Shown here in pieces: positions 1-6,710 of a DNA stretch of 63,872 nucleotides. The stretch spans positions 1 through 63,872 of the forward strand of contig JAIOAX010000030.1 in the NCBI GenBank assembly GCA_019873645.1. Reading direction: 5' to 3'. The position numbers were made by a program, and so were the translations under genes. The stretch comes from Chloroflexota bacterium. GTDB lineage: Bacteria; Chloroflexota; Anaerolineae; B4-G1; SLSP01. Position 1 is the first letter of the stretch, and each line of letters starts with the position of its first letter. Below the pieces are notes generated by a model. The model saw only the letters and a program-made list of their open reading frames with translations, was not told where the DNA came from and did no database searches.

Positions 1-210
1 GATCACGATGCCCTACGGTCTGGTGGGGGAATAGGGGCGAGGCATCCCCCCAACAATGCCCGGGCGCAATCACCTGCGGGCGATTCACGATCACGATGCC
101 CTACGATCTGGTGGGGGAATAGGGGCGAGGCATCCCCCCAACAATGCCCGGGCGCAATCACCTGCGGGCGATTCACGATCACGATGCCCTACGATCTGGT
201 GGGGGATGCC
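1..210. repeat. 88-bp tandem repeat, about 2.4 copies
   Basis: Copies begin at positions 1, 89 and 177, each opening with GATCACGATGCCCTACG. The first two are nearly identical (one difference, ggtc versus gatc). The third diverges after about 30 bases, where the sequence changes to GGGGGATGCCTCGCCCC. The array touches the window edge, so the true copy number is unknown. It contains no convincing gene and lies at the 3' end of the decayed TPR gene on the minus strand. Confidence 0.9.
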
Positions 211-220
211 TCGCCCCTTT

Positions 221-1200
221 CTACCGCGCCAACCCGTTCCGCGCCGCAGCCGCCAATTCGGAATATTCCACCGCTTCGGCAATCGCCAGGGCCTGTTCCA
301 GGTAAACGCGCGCTTGCGCCTTGTCGCCTTCGTTCAGATAAAGCCAACCGATATTGTTCAGCGTCGTCCCTTCTCCCGCCCGGTCGCCCACCTCCCGCCG
401 GATCGCCAACGCCGCCTCGTAGAACTCCAGCGTCCGCCGCTTCTCCCCCAGGGCGGCGTAGACCCCGCCGAGATTGTCCAGCGCCACGCCCTGGAAACGC
501 CTTTCACCTGAGCGCTTTGCCAGCTCCAGAAGTTTTTCCGACCAGTCCAGCGCCTGCCGGTACTGGCTCACCGCATAGTAGAGTTCCCCGATTTTCGCGT
601 AAAGGTCCAGGAGCGTATCGGCCGGCGGATTGTCTAGCGCTTCATACTCATCCACCAACCCCCAATAGAGGCGCAGCTTACGTTCCCACTCCTCAAAGTT
701 TGTATACCGCTCACTGCCCCCCGCCATTTCACCCCGCATTTGCCACAACACCGTCGTATCTTGCACCGTAAAAATCGAAAACGCCGCTGCGTTGCGACCA
801 AAAGTTGGGTGCTTTACGCACCATCATCTCGCGCTCACCCGGCGTCAACCAGAATACCAGGCTGTGAGGATAGTGCGCCAGCGCCTCACGCTGGATTTCC
901 AGATAGCCGTACATCGCCTCGCTGGCACGCTACAGGTCATAGAGGAAAATCACGGCGCGACTTTCCAAAACATTCTGCGGCAGACGTGCGTGGTAATCCA
1001 AAGGATTGACGCTCTGCTCGGTGAAGGTGAAATCATAGACAGGCAACGGCACAAGCCGCGCGCGCAACAGGTTCACAACCGCGTCGCGTAGTACGGCAGC
1101 GGTGTTATACAAGGCTGCCACAAACGCGCCCTCCTGGGCATGGCGTAACAGGGCGCCAGGGCATGAACGGTCGCCGGATTCACTCCCTGTGGCAACGGTG
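221..1200 (-). pseudogene. Decayed TPR-repeat protein gene
   Basis: Minus-strand translation gives a recognisable protein in pieces. First comes a segment with VPLPVYDFTF and NPLDYHARLP. An in-frame TAG stop follows near 931, after FLYDL. The same frame then continues with LVFWLTPGER and APNFWSQRSGVFDF. A frameshift around 760 leads into 181 residues of tetratricopeptide repeats (for example ALDNLGGVYAALGEKRRTLE and TLNNIGWLYLNEGDKAQA), ending at the stop at 221. The FW..R.PNFW.WRSGVF.F segment followed by TPRs is a known arrangement in Chloroflexota ATPase/TPR proteins. The pieces are collinear, so I read them as one broken gene. It lies downstream of the broken ATPase gene in the same frame and was probably co-transcribed with it. 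The 181-residue TPR end could still be expressed alone. Confidence 0.7.
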
Positions 1201-1202
1201 GT

Positions 1203-2496
1203 TCAGTCCTTACAGTCCGCTGCCTTTCCGACATTCGGCACCCGCTCACGCACCAGGTCACGGATCACCGGATGGACATCGCACCAGGGTTCACCGTTCA
1301 CGTACTCCAGCAGTGCGCGGCTATGAAGCAATTCCTGCACCGCCGGATCACTGCTCAGGTCCTTATCCCGCATACGGTCGGCCAACACAGCATAGTCCGA
1401 CACTTTAAGTGCTGCAATATAGTCGGCCTTTTCTTCATCGAGCGCCACCTGAACGTCTTTATCGCCCATCTGTTCGCGTCCGACGCTCAATGCATTGACC
1501 GCAGCGACCTGAACCATACGGATCAGCGTTCGCATAAGTCCACCGCTGTTAAAGGCGAGGGTGCGTAACGCTTCGGCCTCAAAGAGCGTCAGATCCGCCC
1601 GTTGAGCGACAGCGCTTTTCAGGTAATCCCGGCCATCGTCATCTCGTCCACCGGTTCGTTTCTCTACATTGGTGTTGGGCAAGATATAATGACCATCAAA
1701 GGCATCCTTAATCATCGTGAAATCGGGGGAATAGCGCAGACCGATAGGGAAAGTATAAATTGCCGCCGTCTCGGACGCCGTCAGTGTGCGCCCGTAATTG
1801 AGAAACAGATCACGCGCTTTGACCAGGTTGGGCTTATCCGTACCTTCGATTAAAAACAAAATTGGATGACCGTATTTGTCACGTACCTGACGCAAGACAA
1901 AGTTTAATTCGCTGGTCAATTCAGCTTCGCGCCCGCGCGTGTGTTACGGATCTCTTCGCGCGTGCTGGCTTCCTGGCTAAACTTCGATTCAAACTGTACG
2001 GCAAGCACATTGACACTCAACGCTACTTCACCGGCGGCCGGGGGCTTGGGTTCTTCGACTTGCCCGACCATCATCCGCTTGCGGATGAACAACCTCACAT
2101 CTTCCCAAACCTCAGCAGCAATCTAATGTGGCGCTTTTCGCAGCACTTTTTCAGCCATCGCGTTACGCATCAACGCCGTCAACAGCCCCAACAAAATATT
2201 CACAGCTTCCAAATCGGCCAGGTTCAGGCTCTCCTGCACATCCAGGCGCACGACAAAAAAATCGTCGCCCAGGCGCTCACTCAACCTGTTCAACTCTGCG
2301 CTTTTCCCACTGCCGACGTGGCCTGTGAAGAGCACCTTAACCGGCTTACCGGCAAGCACCACACCGCGCAGGTAGGTTTCAAGCTTTTGCAGCGGATTGC
2401 GTGGCCGATCAATGTAAAATTGTAAAGTTCACCCCGCAAAGGTTGGCGAGGATCAAAAAGGCGGATAACTTCGGCCAGTGTCTTTGCCTTTTCCAT
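1203..2496 (-). pseudogene. Decayed AAA/P-loop ATPase gene
   Basis: The gene starts at ATG 2496 behind a good ribosome site (AAGGGGG). It opens with MEKAKTLAEVIRLFDPRQPL. The frame slips near 2420, where one T seems missing from a T run, because adding a T restores FYIDRPRNPLQKLETYLRG. The next frame carries Walker A (GHVGSGKS). An in-frame TAG at 2123-2125 follows, then the same frame continues (IAAEVWEDVRLFIRKR). A second frameshift near 1920 leads into a 238-residue C-terminal part containing LFLIEGTDKPN, a probable Walker B/sensor region. At least two frameshifts and one stop are needed to explain the pieces, so the gene is very probably dead. Sequencing or assembly error could explain a single slip but not all of them. 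Confidence 0.75.
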
Positions 2497-2520
2497 GAAA
2501 AAGCCCCCTTTCGCTAACAC

Positions 2521-2833
2521 CCCCCAAATCCTAGTACATCGTGGCAGAAATTCTACGCTGGTTAGCTATGCTTGGAGCGGATCGCCAGATCCGCGGTTTT
2601 TGTAGTAAATGTAACCGGGACCTACCGAACGGGGAACCGGCGTTCCCCTTTGAGCTATTGAAGAGCTATCGAAGAGCTGTTTAATCAAGAAGTGATTTGC
2701 GCCGCGCGGTACTAGTGTTTTCAATTATAGCGAGCTTCCAAAGAAGAGAAGAAGACGCCGCTTGCGCTCAACCCCAACGGTTCTACAATACCAACGTTCC
2801 AACTTTCCAACGTTCAAATTTCAGGGAGAGAGC
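2521..2833. other. Divergent intergenic region with two hairpins
   Basis: This lies between the dead ATPase gene (minus) and the DUF456 gene (plus) and holds no gene I can support. A 7-bp hairpin GCGGATC/GATCCGC at 2577-2594, followed by GGTTTTT, resembles an intrinsic terminator on the plus strand. A second hairpin GGGGAAC/GTTCCCC lies at 2631-2648. Bases 2780-2824 contain a member of the dispersed AACGTTCCAACGTT repeat family just ahead of the next gene. Confidence 0.5.
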
Positions 2834-3331
2834 ATGATGACCCATTGGTTGGCAATTGTCGTAAAGCTGCTGTTGCTCTTCGGGATGCTGGTGGGGCTGG
2901 CGGGGATGGTGGTTCCCGTCTTCCCCGGCGTGACGGTGATCTGGGGACTGGCATTGCTATACGGGATCATCTTCGAGGGGTTTGGCGGGAGCGGGGTGTG
3001 GTTGTTCATCGGCATCACCATCCTGGCGATCATCGGCTGGGTGGTGGATAACCTGCTGATGGGCGGGAAGGCGCGCTTGAGCGGCGCGCGGTGGACCTCC
3101 ATCACGCTGGCATTTATCGCCGGGTTTGTAGGCAGCCTGTTTCTCACACCGATCGGGGGCATCGGCGCGACACTGCTGACGCTCTTTTTGGCCGAGAACG
3201 CCTACCGCAAGAACCGCCATGAGGCGTGGGAGGTCACCAAGGCGATGGCGATCGGGTGGGGCTGGTCATTCGTCGCCCGGTTCTCCATCGGCCTGCTGAT
3301 GATCGGCCTGTGGGCCATCTGGGCGTGGTAA
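2834..3331 (+). CDS. DUF456 family small membrane protein
   Basis: A 165-residue integral membrane protein of unknown function. It is dominated by hydrophobic segments: residues about 5-50 form two close helices with the conserved PVFPGV turn, another follows around 55-75, and a GFVGSLFLTPIGGIGATLLT glycine-rich hairpin lies in the second half. These features and the length match the DUF456 family. I chose ATG 2834 rather than the longer frame from 2762 because GGGAGAG sits just upstream and the hydrophobic domain starts at once. The extra upstream residues would come from an intergenic repeat. The gene ends just before a long palindrome that could terminate transcription. Confidence 0.8.
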   Translation: MMTHWLAIVVKLLLLFGMLVGLAGMVVPVFPGVTVIWGLALLYGIIFEGFGGSGVWLFIGITILAIIGWVVDNLLMGGKARLSGARWTSITLAFIAGFVGSLFLTPIGGIGATLLTLFLAENAYRKNRHEAWEVTKAMAIGWGWSFVARFSIGLLMIGLWAIWAW

Positions 3332-3339
3332 TTAATAGA

Positions 3340-3381
3340 GATCAAACCTGACAGGTTTTCTAAAACCTGTCAGGTTTGATC
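3340..3381. repeat. CCTGACAGG palindrome, 20-bp perfect stem
   Basis: Two perfect 20-base arms (AAACCTGACAGG core) at 3340-3359 and 3362-3381 are separated by CT. It sits between convergent genes and may act as a bidirectional terminator. It supplies the last codons and the TGA stop of the minus-strand gene ending at 3370. Relatives lie at 8272-8303, 20057-20082 and 48128-48166. Confidence 0.9.
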
Positions 3382-3591
3382 CGGTTTGACTTTCCGGGCC
3401 ACTTTGGCGAACAAATCGCCGATGCGCTGTACGGTTTTCTCGTCCGCCAGCGCCGCATCCACTTTATCGGCCTCCTCCGGGCGTTTGGCCTTGATGTATT
3501 CGACGGCCGTTTCCAGCGCCGCCTGCGCGTCTTCATCCGAGAGGCCGGCGGCCTGGGCCAGGCGTTTGATCAATGCATCCAGCGCACTCAT
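3370..3591 (-). CDS. Small acidic helical protein, paralogue of its neighbour
   Basis: A 73-residue protein of unknown function with no membrane segment. The sequence is almost wholly helix-forming: SALDALIKRLAQAAGLSDED, then an AALETAVEYIKAKRP stretch, then a lysine-rich tail. It aligns by eye with the upstream 77-residue protein (a GL/GI..AQA..A.ETV..FIK.K.P pattern), so the two are probably tandem paralogues. Its ATG overlaps the upstream stop (ATGA, 4 bp), which indicates translational coupling. The pattern resembles small DUF2267- or DUF937-like helical proteins, but I cannot assign a family firmly. The last residues (DQT) and the stop come from the palindrome at 3340-3381. Confidence 0.65.
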   Translation of the reverse strand: MSALDALIKRLAQAAGLSDEDAQAALETAVEYIKAKRPEEADKVDAALADEKTVQRIGDLFAKVARKVKPDQT

Positions 3592-3821
3592 GACTTCTTC
3601 TTGCCGAGCAGTCCTCCCAGACTTGCCATCCCCTTGTCAATCAACTGACTCGCCTGGCTTATCGTGGCTTCATTGGAAAGCGCCGCCTCTACCTGTCCGG
3701 CAATGGGGGCGGGCAGTTTGTCCTTGATGAATCCCAGGACCGTCTCCACGGCGGTTTTGGCCTGCGCCTCTTGAATTCCGGCTTTGCCGGCTACCAGTTT
3801 GATCAGTTCGTCCATTGTCAT
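3588..3821 (-). CDS. Small helical protein, first of a coupled pair
   Basis: A 77-residue protein of unknown function. It opens with a DELIKLVAGKAGI helix, then AQAKTAVETVLGFIKDKLP, and ends in a glycine/lysine tail (LGGLLGKKKS). A strong AGGAGG lies just upstream of the ATG at 3821; a second ATG two codons on is also possible. It overlaps the next gene by 4 bp and shares the same helical pattern with it, which suggests duplication and joint expression. The pattern resembles DUF2267/DUF937-type small proteins. Confidence 0.65.
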   Translation of the reverse strand: MTMDELIKLVAGKAGIQEAQAKTAVETVLGFIKDKLPAPIAGQVEAALSNEATISQASQLIDKGMASLGGLLGKKKS

Positions 3822-3837
3822 AACCTCCTGTTTGTGT

Positions 3838-3880
3838 TAGTCAGATAGTCGTTAGTCAAATAGTCAGATAGTTTGGTTGG
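3838..3880. repeat. TAGTCAGATAGT-type short repeat
   Basis: Repeated TAGTC/AGATAGTC units (TAGTCAGATAGTCGTTAGTC and so on) lie just upstream of the two small minus-strand genes. Read on the other strand they give GACTATCTGACTA, the same motif as upstream of the zinc-ribbon gene at 40940 (40890-40922). Confidence 0.6.
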
Positions 3881-3954
3881 TCGTTGTGTTACCGTATTAT
3901 ACGTCGGGATATTCATATTTACAATTTCCCAGAAGCTCGGGGGGCATTGCAGAA

Positions 3955-4090
3955 GAGAGGTAGGTTTTTTGAGTTTTCCCCTCTCACCCTCTGCCCCTGC
4001 TCTCCCCGCGTGCGGGGAGAGCAGGGGGATTTCTCAAAGGGGGATTTTGCGCGGCTTCGCCGCGCAAAATCCCCCTATTTGCCTCCCCCC
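3955..4090 (-). repeat. MITE-like dispersed element, copy A
   Basis: Read on the minus strand this matches 53895-54043: a GCAAATAG start, a GGGGGATTTTGCGCGGC/GCCGCGCAAAATCCCCC hairpin, TTTGAGAAATCCCCC, a second hairpin around CTCTCCCCG, then GCAGAGGGTGAGAGGGGAAAACTCAAAAA. Two nested hairpins, no coding capacity and a homologous copy 50 kb away suggest a small non-autonomous mobile or REP-type element. Confidence 0.75.
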
Positions 4091-4154
4091 CAAAGAGGAC
4101 TACCCGACTTCCCAACTAATTGCGGTATAATGCCCCATAGAGGTCACCAAAACT

Positions 4155-5300
4155 ATGTCCCGTGTGATGCATTACGTCCTTGAAGGCGCGGCGGTGCTGC
4201 TGCTGGCGGCGCTTGCCGCGCTCATCGTCATCCTGCACCTGACTCGCCCGGAAATCCGCTACAGTGCGCAGATCGCTTCGCTGGAGACGACGGTGCGGGC
4301 GCGGGTGCGCAGCGTCGGCGCCGAGAGCCTCACCGTAGATGAAAACGGCCTGGTGCTCATCACCCAGGAGCTGGAACTGCAAATCCTCTCCAAAGGCGAC
4401 TATGCGGGGCAGACTGTCACCGTCACCTACAACGGGATGGGGCCGACAGTGGATGCGGTACGTTTCCGCGCGGGGCAGCAGGCGTTGGTGATGATCTCCA
4501 AACGCCCCGACGGACAGGCATTCTTCCAGGTGGCCGATCACGTGCGCCTGACGCCCATCGCGCTCATTGTTGGACTGTTCGTGGCGCTCACCCTGATCAT
4601 CGGACGTGGCAAGGGGGTGCGCGCCCTCCTGGGATTGGCATTGAGCGGCGTGGTGGTCGGGGGGTTCATCCTGCCGCAAGTCCTGGCGCACCGCGACCCG
4701 ACGCTGGTAAGCCTGGTGGGGACGGCGGTCTTGCTCGCCGTGACGCTCTACCTCATCCAGGGATGGAATCCCGTCGGGCATGTCGCGCTTTTGGGGATGC
4801 TCGCCGCACTCGGCGTGACCGGCGCGCTTTCCATAGGCTGGACGGAGCTGGCTTACCTCACCGGTTTCGGTTCGGAGGAAACCATGTTCTTGCAGGCGAT
4901 GGGCGTGGGCGTCGAGATGCGCGGGCTGCTGCTGGCGGGAATGATCATCGGCGCGGCGAGCGTGCTCGATGATGTGGTGCTGGCGCAGGCATTGACGGTG
5001 TTTGAACTGGCGGCGGCCAACCCGACATTCTCACGCGGCGAACTGTACCGTCGCGGGATGAAAGTCGGTGTCGCGCACCTGGCTTCGATGATCAACACCC
5101 TGGTATTGGCTTACGCCAGTGCCGCGCTGCCGCTCTTGTTGCTCTTCTACCTCTACCCGGAGCCGTGGTACCTCACCCTCAACCGCGAGCTGATCGCCGA
5201 AGAAATCGTGCGCACGCTGGTCGGCAGCGTGGGGCTGATGCTGGCCGTGCCGTTGACCAGCGCCATCGCGGCGTGGGTGGCGTCCAATAGTAGACAGTAG
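4155..5300 (+). CDS. YibE/F family membrane protein
   Basis: A 381-residue protein with an N-terminal membrane anchor (residues about 8-30), an extracytoplasmic beta-rich segment (about 35-130), then at least six membrane helices. The conserved segment with GAASVLDDVVLAQA and the EEIVRTLVGSVGL end fit the YibE/F family, for which a transport role is suspected but unproven. AGAGG lies about 10 bases before the ATG at 4155; ATG 4167 is an alternative. The final residues (NSRQ) and the TAG stop fall within the GTAGACAGTAGAC repeat that follows, so the natural C-terminus may have been rewritten by the repeat. Confidence 0.8.
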   Translation: MSRVMHYVLEGAAVLLLAALAALIVILHLTRPEIRYSAQIASLETTVRARVRSVGAESLTVDENGLVLITQELELQILSKGDYAGQTVTVTYNGMGPTVDAVRFRAGQQALVMISKRPDGQAFFQVADHVRLTPIALIVGLFVALTLIIGRGKGVRALLGLALSGVVVGGFILPQVLAHRDPTLVSLVGTAVLLAVTLYLIQGWNPVGHVALLGMLAALGVTGALSIGWTELAYLTGFGSEETMFLQAMGVGVEMRGLLLAGMIIGAASVLDDVVLAQALTVFELAAANPTFSRGELYRRGMKVGVAHLASMINTLVLAYASAALPLLLLFYLYPEPWYLTLNRELIAEEIVRTLVGSVGLMLAVPLTSAIAAWVASNSRQ

Positions 5301-5382
5301 ACGGTAGACAGTAGACAGGGTCTCCCCCCGTCTACCGTCTACTGTCTACCGTCTACCCTTCTCCCCCCGTCTACCGTCTACA
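5283..5382. repeat. GTAGACGGTAGACAGTAGAC inverted array
   Basis: A tandem 10-base motif GTAGACAGTA/GTAGACGGTA is followed by its complement (GTCTACCGTCTACTGTC), then a further complement copy. It lies between two convergent genes and supplies the TAG stop codons of both. It can fold into a long hairpin and may terminate transcription in both directions. Confidence 0.8.
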
Positions 5383-6409
5383 ATATCTCACTCAATGCCC
5401 TGAGCGTCCGCTCGATGCCCTCATCGTCAATCCAGTAATGCGTCACCGCGCGGAAGGTGCGCGCCGAACGCGGGCCGATCAAGATGCCGTACTCGTCACG
5501 CAGCCGCGCTGCCACTTCTGCGGCAGATAAGGTCACTTGCGGGGCCAGGCTGAAGTAGAGGATGTTGGTGAAGACCGGTTCGACCATCACATTCGGCATC
5601 TCCGCCAGCCCTTCGGCCAGGCGTTTGGCGCGCGCGTGATCCTCGACCAGCCGCTCCGTCATCTGCTCCAGCGCGACGATGCCCGCCGCCGCGATCACGC
5701 CGGCCTGACGCATCCCGCCGCCGAGCACCTTGCGCGCCCGCCGCGCCTCCTTGATAAAGTCGGCGCTGCCACACAGCACCGACCCGACCGGTGCGCACAG
5801 TCCCTTTGAGAGACAAAACGTCACCGAGTCAGCGTCTTTCACCAACTCGCGTGCATCCACGCCCAGCGCCGCCGCTGCGTTGAAAATGCGCGCGCCGTCC
5901 ACGTGGATTTTGAGACCATGCTCGCGCGCCACTTCGGCGATTCGCGCCATGTACCAGGGCGTGAGGGGCGCGCCGTTGCACATATTATGCGTGTTTTCCA
6001 GGCAGATCAGGCGCGTGCGCGGAAAATGCAGGTTATCGCCGCGAATGGCGTCGCGCACGTCGCTCAAGCACAGCGTCCCCTCCATCTGATTGGGGACAGT
6101 GTGAGGAACAATACCGCCCAGCGCCGCCATGCCGCCTTGTTCAAACAAGAAGGTGTGGCTCCTGTCGCCAAGGATCACCTCGTCGCCGCGTTGACAGTGG
6201 GTCAGCAAAGCCGTCAGGTTGCCCATCGTCCCGCTGACGACAAACACGGCGGCCTCCTTGCCCATGCGCTCCGCCGCCATAGCCTCCAGTTTGTTGACGG
6301 TGGGGTCTTCTCCATAAACATCGTCGCCGACCTCGGCGTTTGCCATCGCTGCACGCATCGCGGGCGTGGGTTTCGTCACCGTATCGCTGCGTAAGTCTAC
6401 AATGTTCAT
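5378..6409 (-). CDS. ltaE: Low-specificity L-threonine aldolase
   Basis: A 343-residue PLP enzyme (fold type I) that splits L-threonine or L-allo-threonine into glycine and acetaldehyde. It shows the family start DLRSDTVTKPT, the EVGDDVYGEDPTVN segment, a HVDGARIFNAAAALG strand with the PLP-binding Asp, and SKGLCAPVGS with the Schiff-base Lys at about residue 202. Length fits the family. I start at ATG 6409, which places DLRSDT at the usual distance. An ATG two codons upstream is closer to the GGGAGGGG ribosome site and could also be used. The longer frame to 6511 is repeat sequence. It follows a tRNA-Leu gene and its terminator. Confidence 0.92.
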   Translation of the reverse strand: MNIVDLRSDTVTKPTPAMRAAMANAEVGDDVYGEDPTVNKLEAMAAERMGKEAAVFVVSGTMGNLTALLTHCQRGDEVILGDRSHTFLFEQGGMAALGGIVPHTVPNQMEGTLCLSDVRDAIRGDNLHFPRTRLICLENTHNMCNGAPLTPWYMARIAEVAREHGLKIHVDGARIFNAAAALGVDARELVKDADSVTFCLSKGLCAPVGSVLCGSADFIKEARRARKVLGGGMRQAGVIAAAGIVALEQMTERLVEDHARAKRLAEGLAEMPNVMVEPVFTNILYFSLAPQVTLSAAEVAARLRDEYGILIGPRSARTFRAVTHYWIDDEGIERTLRALSEIL

Positions 6410-6431
6410 CAACATCCCCTCCCTGCAAGAA

Positions 6432-6503
6432 TTAACCACGAATCTACACGAATTTTCACGAATGGCAACCACCATTCGTGTAGATTCGTGCAGATTTGTG
6501 GTA
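6432..6503. repeat. CCACGAATCTTCACGAAT hyphenated palindrome
   Basis: Left arm ACCACGAATCTACACGAATT at 6434 onward and right arm ATTCGTGTAGATTCGTG...TTTGTGGT up to 6502 form an imperfect long palindrome. The same family occurs at 24131-24190 and 44837-44904, with half copies at 40807-40845 and 48079-48112. Confidence 0.85.
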
Positions 6504-6507
6504 GAAA

Positions 6508-6534
6508 ACAAAAAGCCCCCGGTTTCCCGGGGGC
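6508..6534 (-). terminator. Intrinsic terminator of tRNA-Leu
   Basis: On the minus strand an 8-bp GC-rich stem (GCCCCCGG/CCGGGGGC, loop GAAA) is followed by a T run. It lies 5 bases beyond the CCA end of the tRNA. Confidence 0.9.
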
Positions 6535-6538
6535 CTGC

Positions 6539-6625
6539 TGGTGCCGAAGCTGGGAGTTGAACCCAGACGACCGTAAGGTCACCACGCCCTGAACGTGGCG
6601 CGTCTGCCTATTCCGCCACTTCGGC
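6539..6625 (-). tRNA. tRNA-Leu (anticodon CAG)
   Basis: The minus strand folds as a class II tRNA. The acceptor is GCCGAAG/CTTCGGC. The D arm contains AATAGGCAGAC. The anticodon stem is CCACG/CGTGG with loop TTCAGGG (CAG at the anticodon). A long variable arm (TGACC...GGTCGT) follows, then T arm CTGGG-TTCAACT-CCCAG, discriminator A and an encoded CCA end. It decodes CUG leucine codons. Confidence 0.97.
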
Positions 6626-6710
6626 ATGTTCGTGCGATGTGAGGTACTTTGTTAGCCCGAACGCCTAAGATTCTACCGTAAAGCCGCATTTTGTCAAGCG
6701 TGATGAAAAA

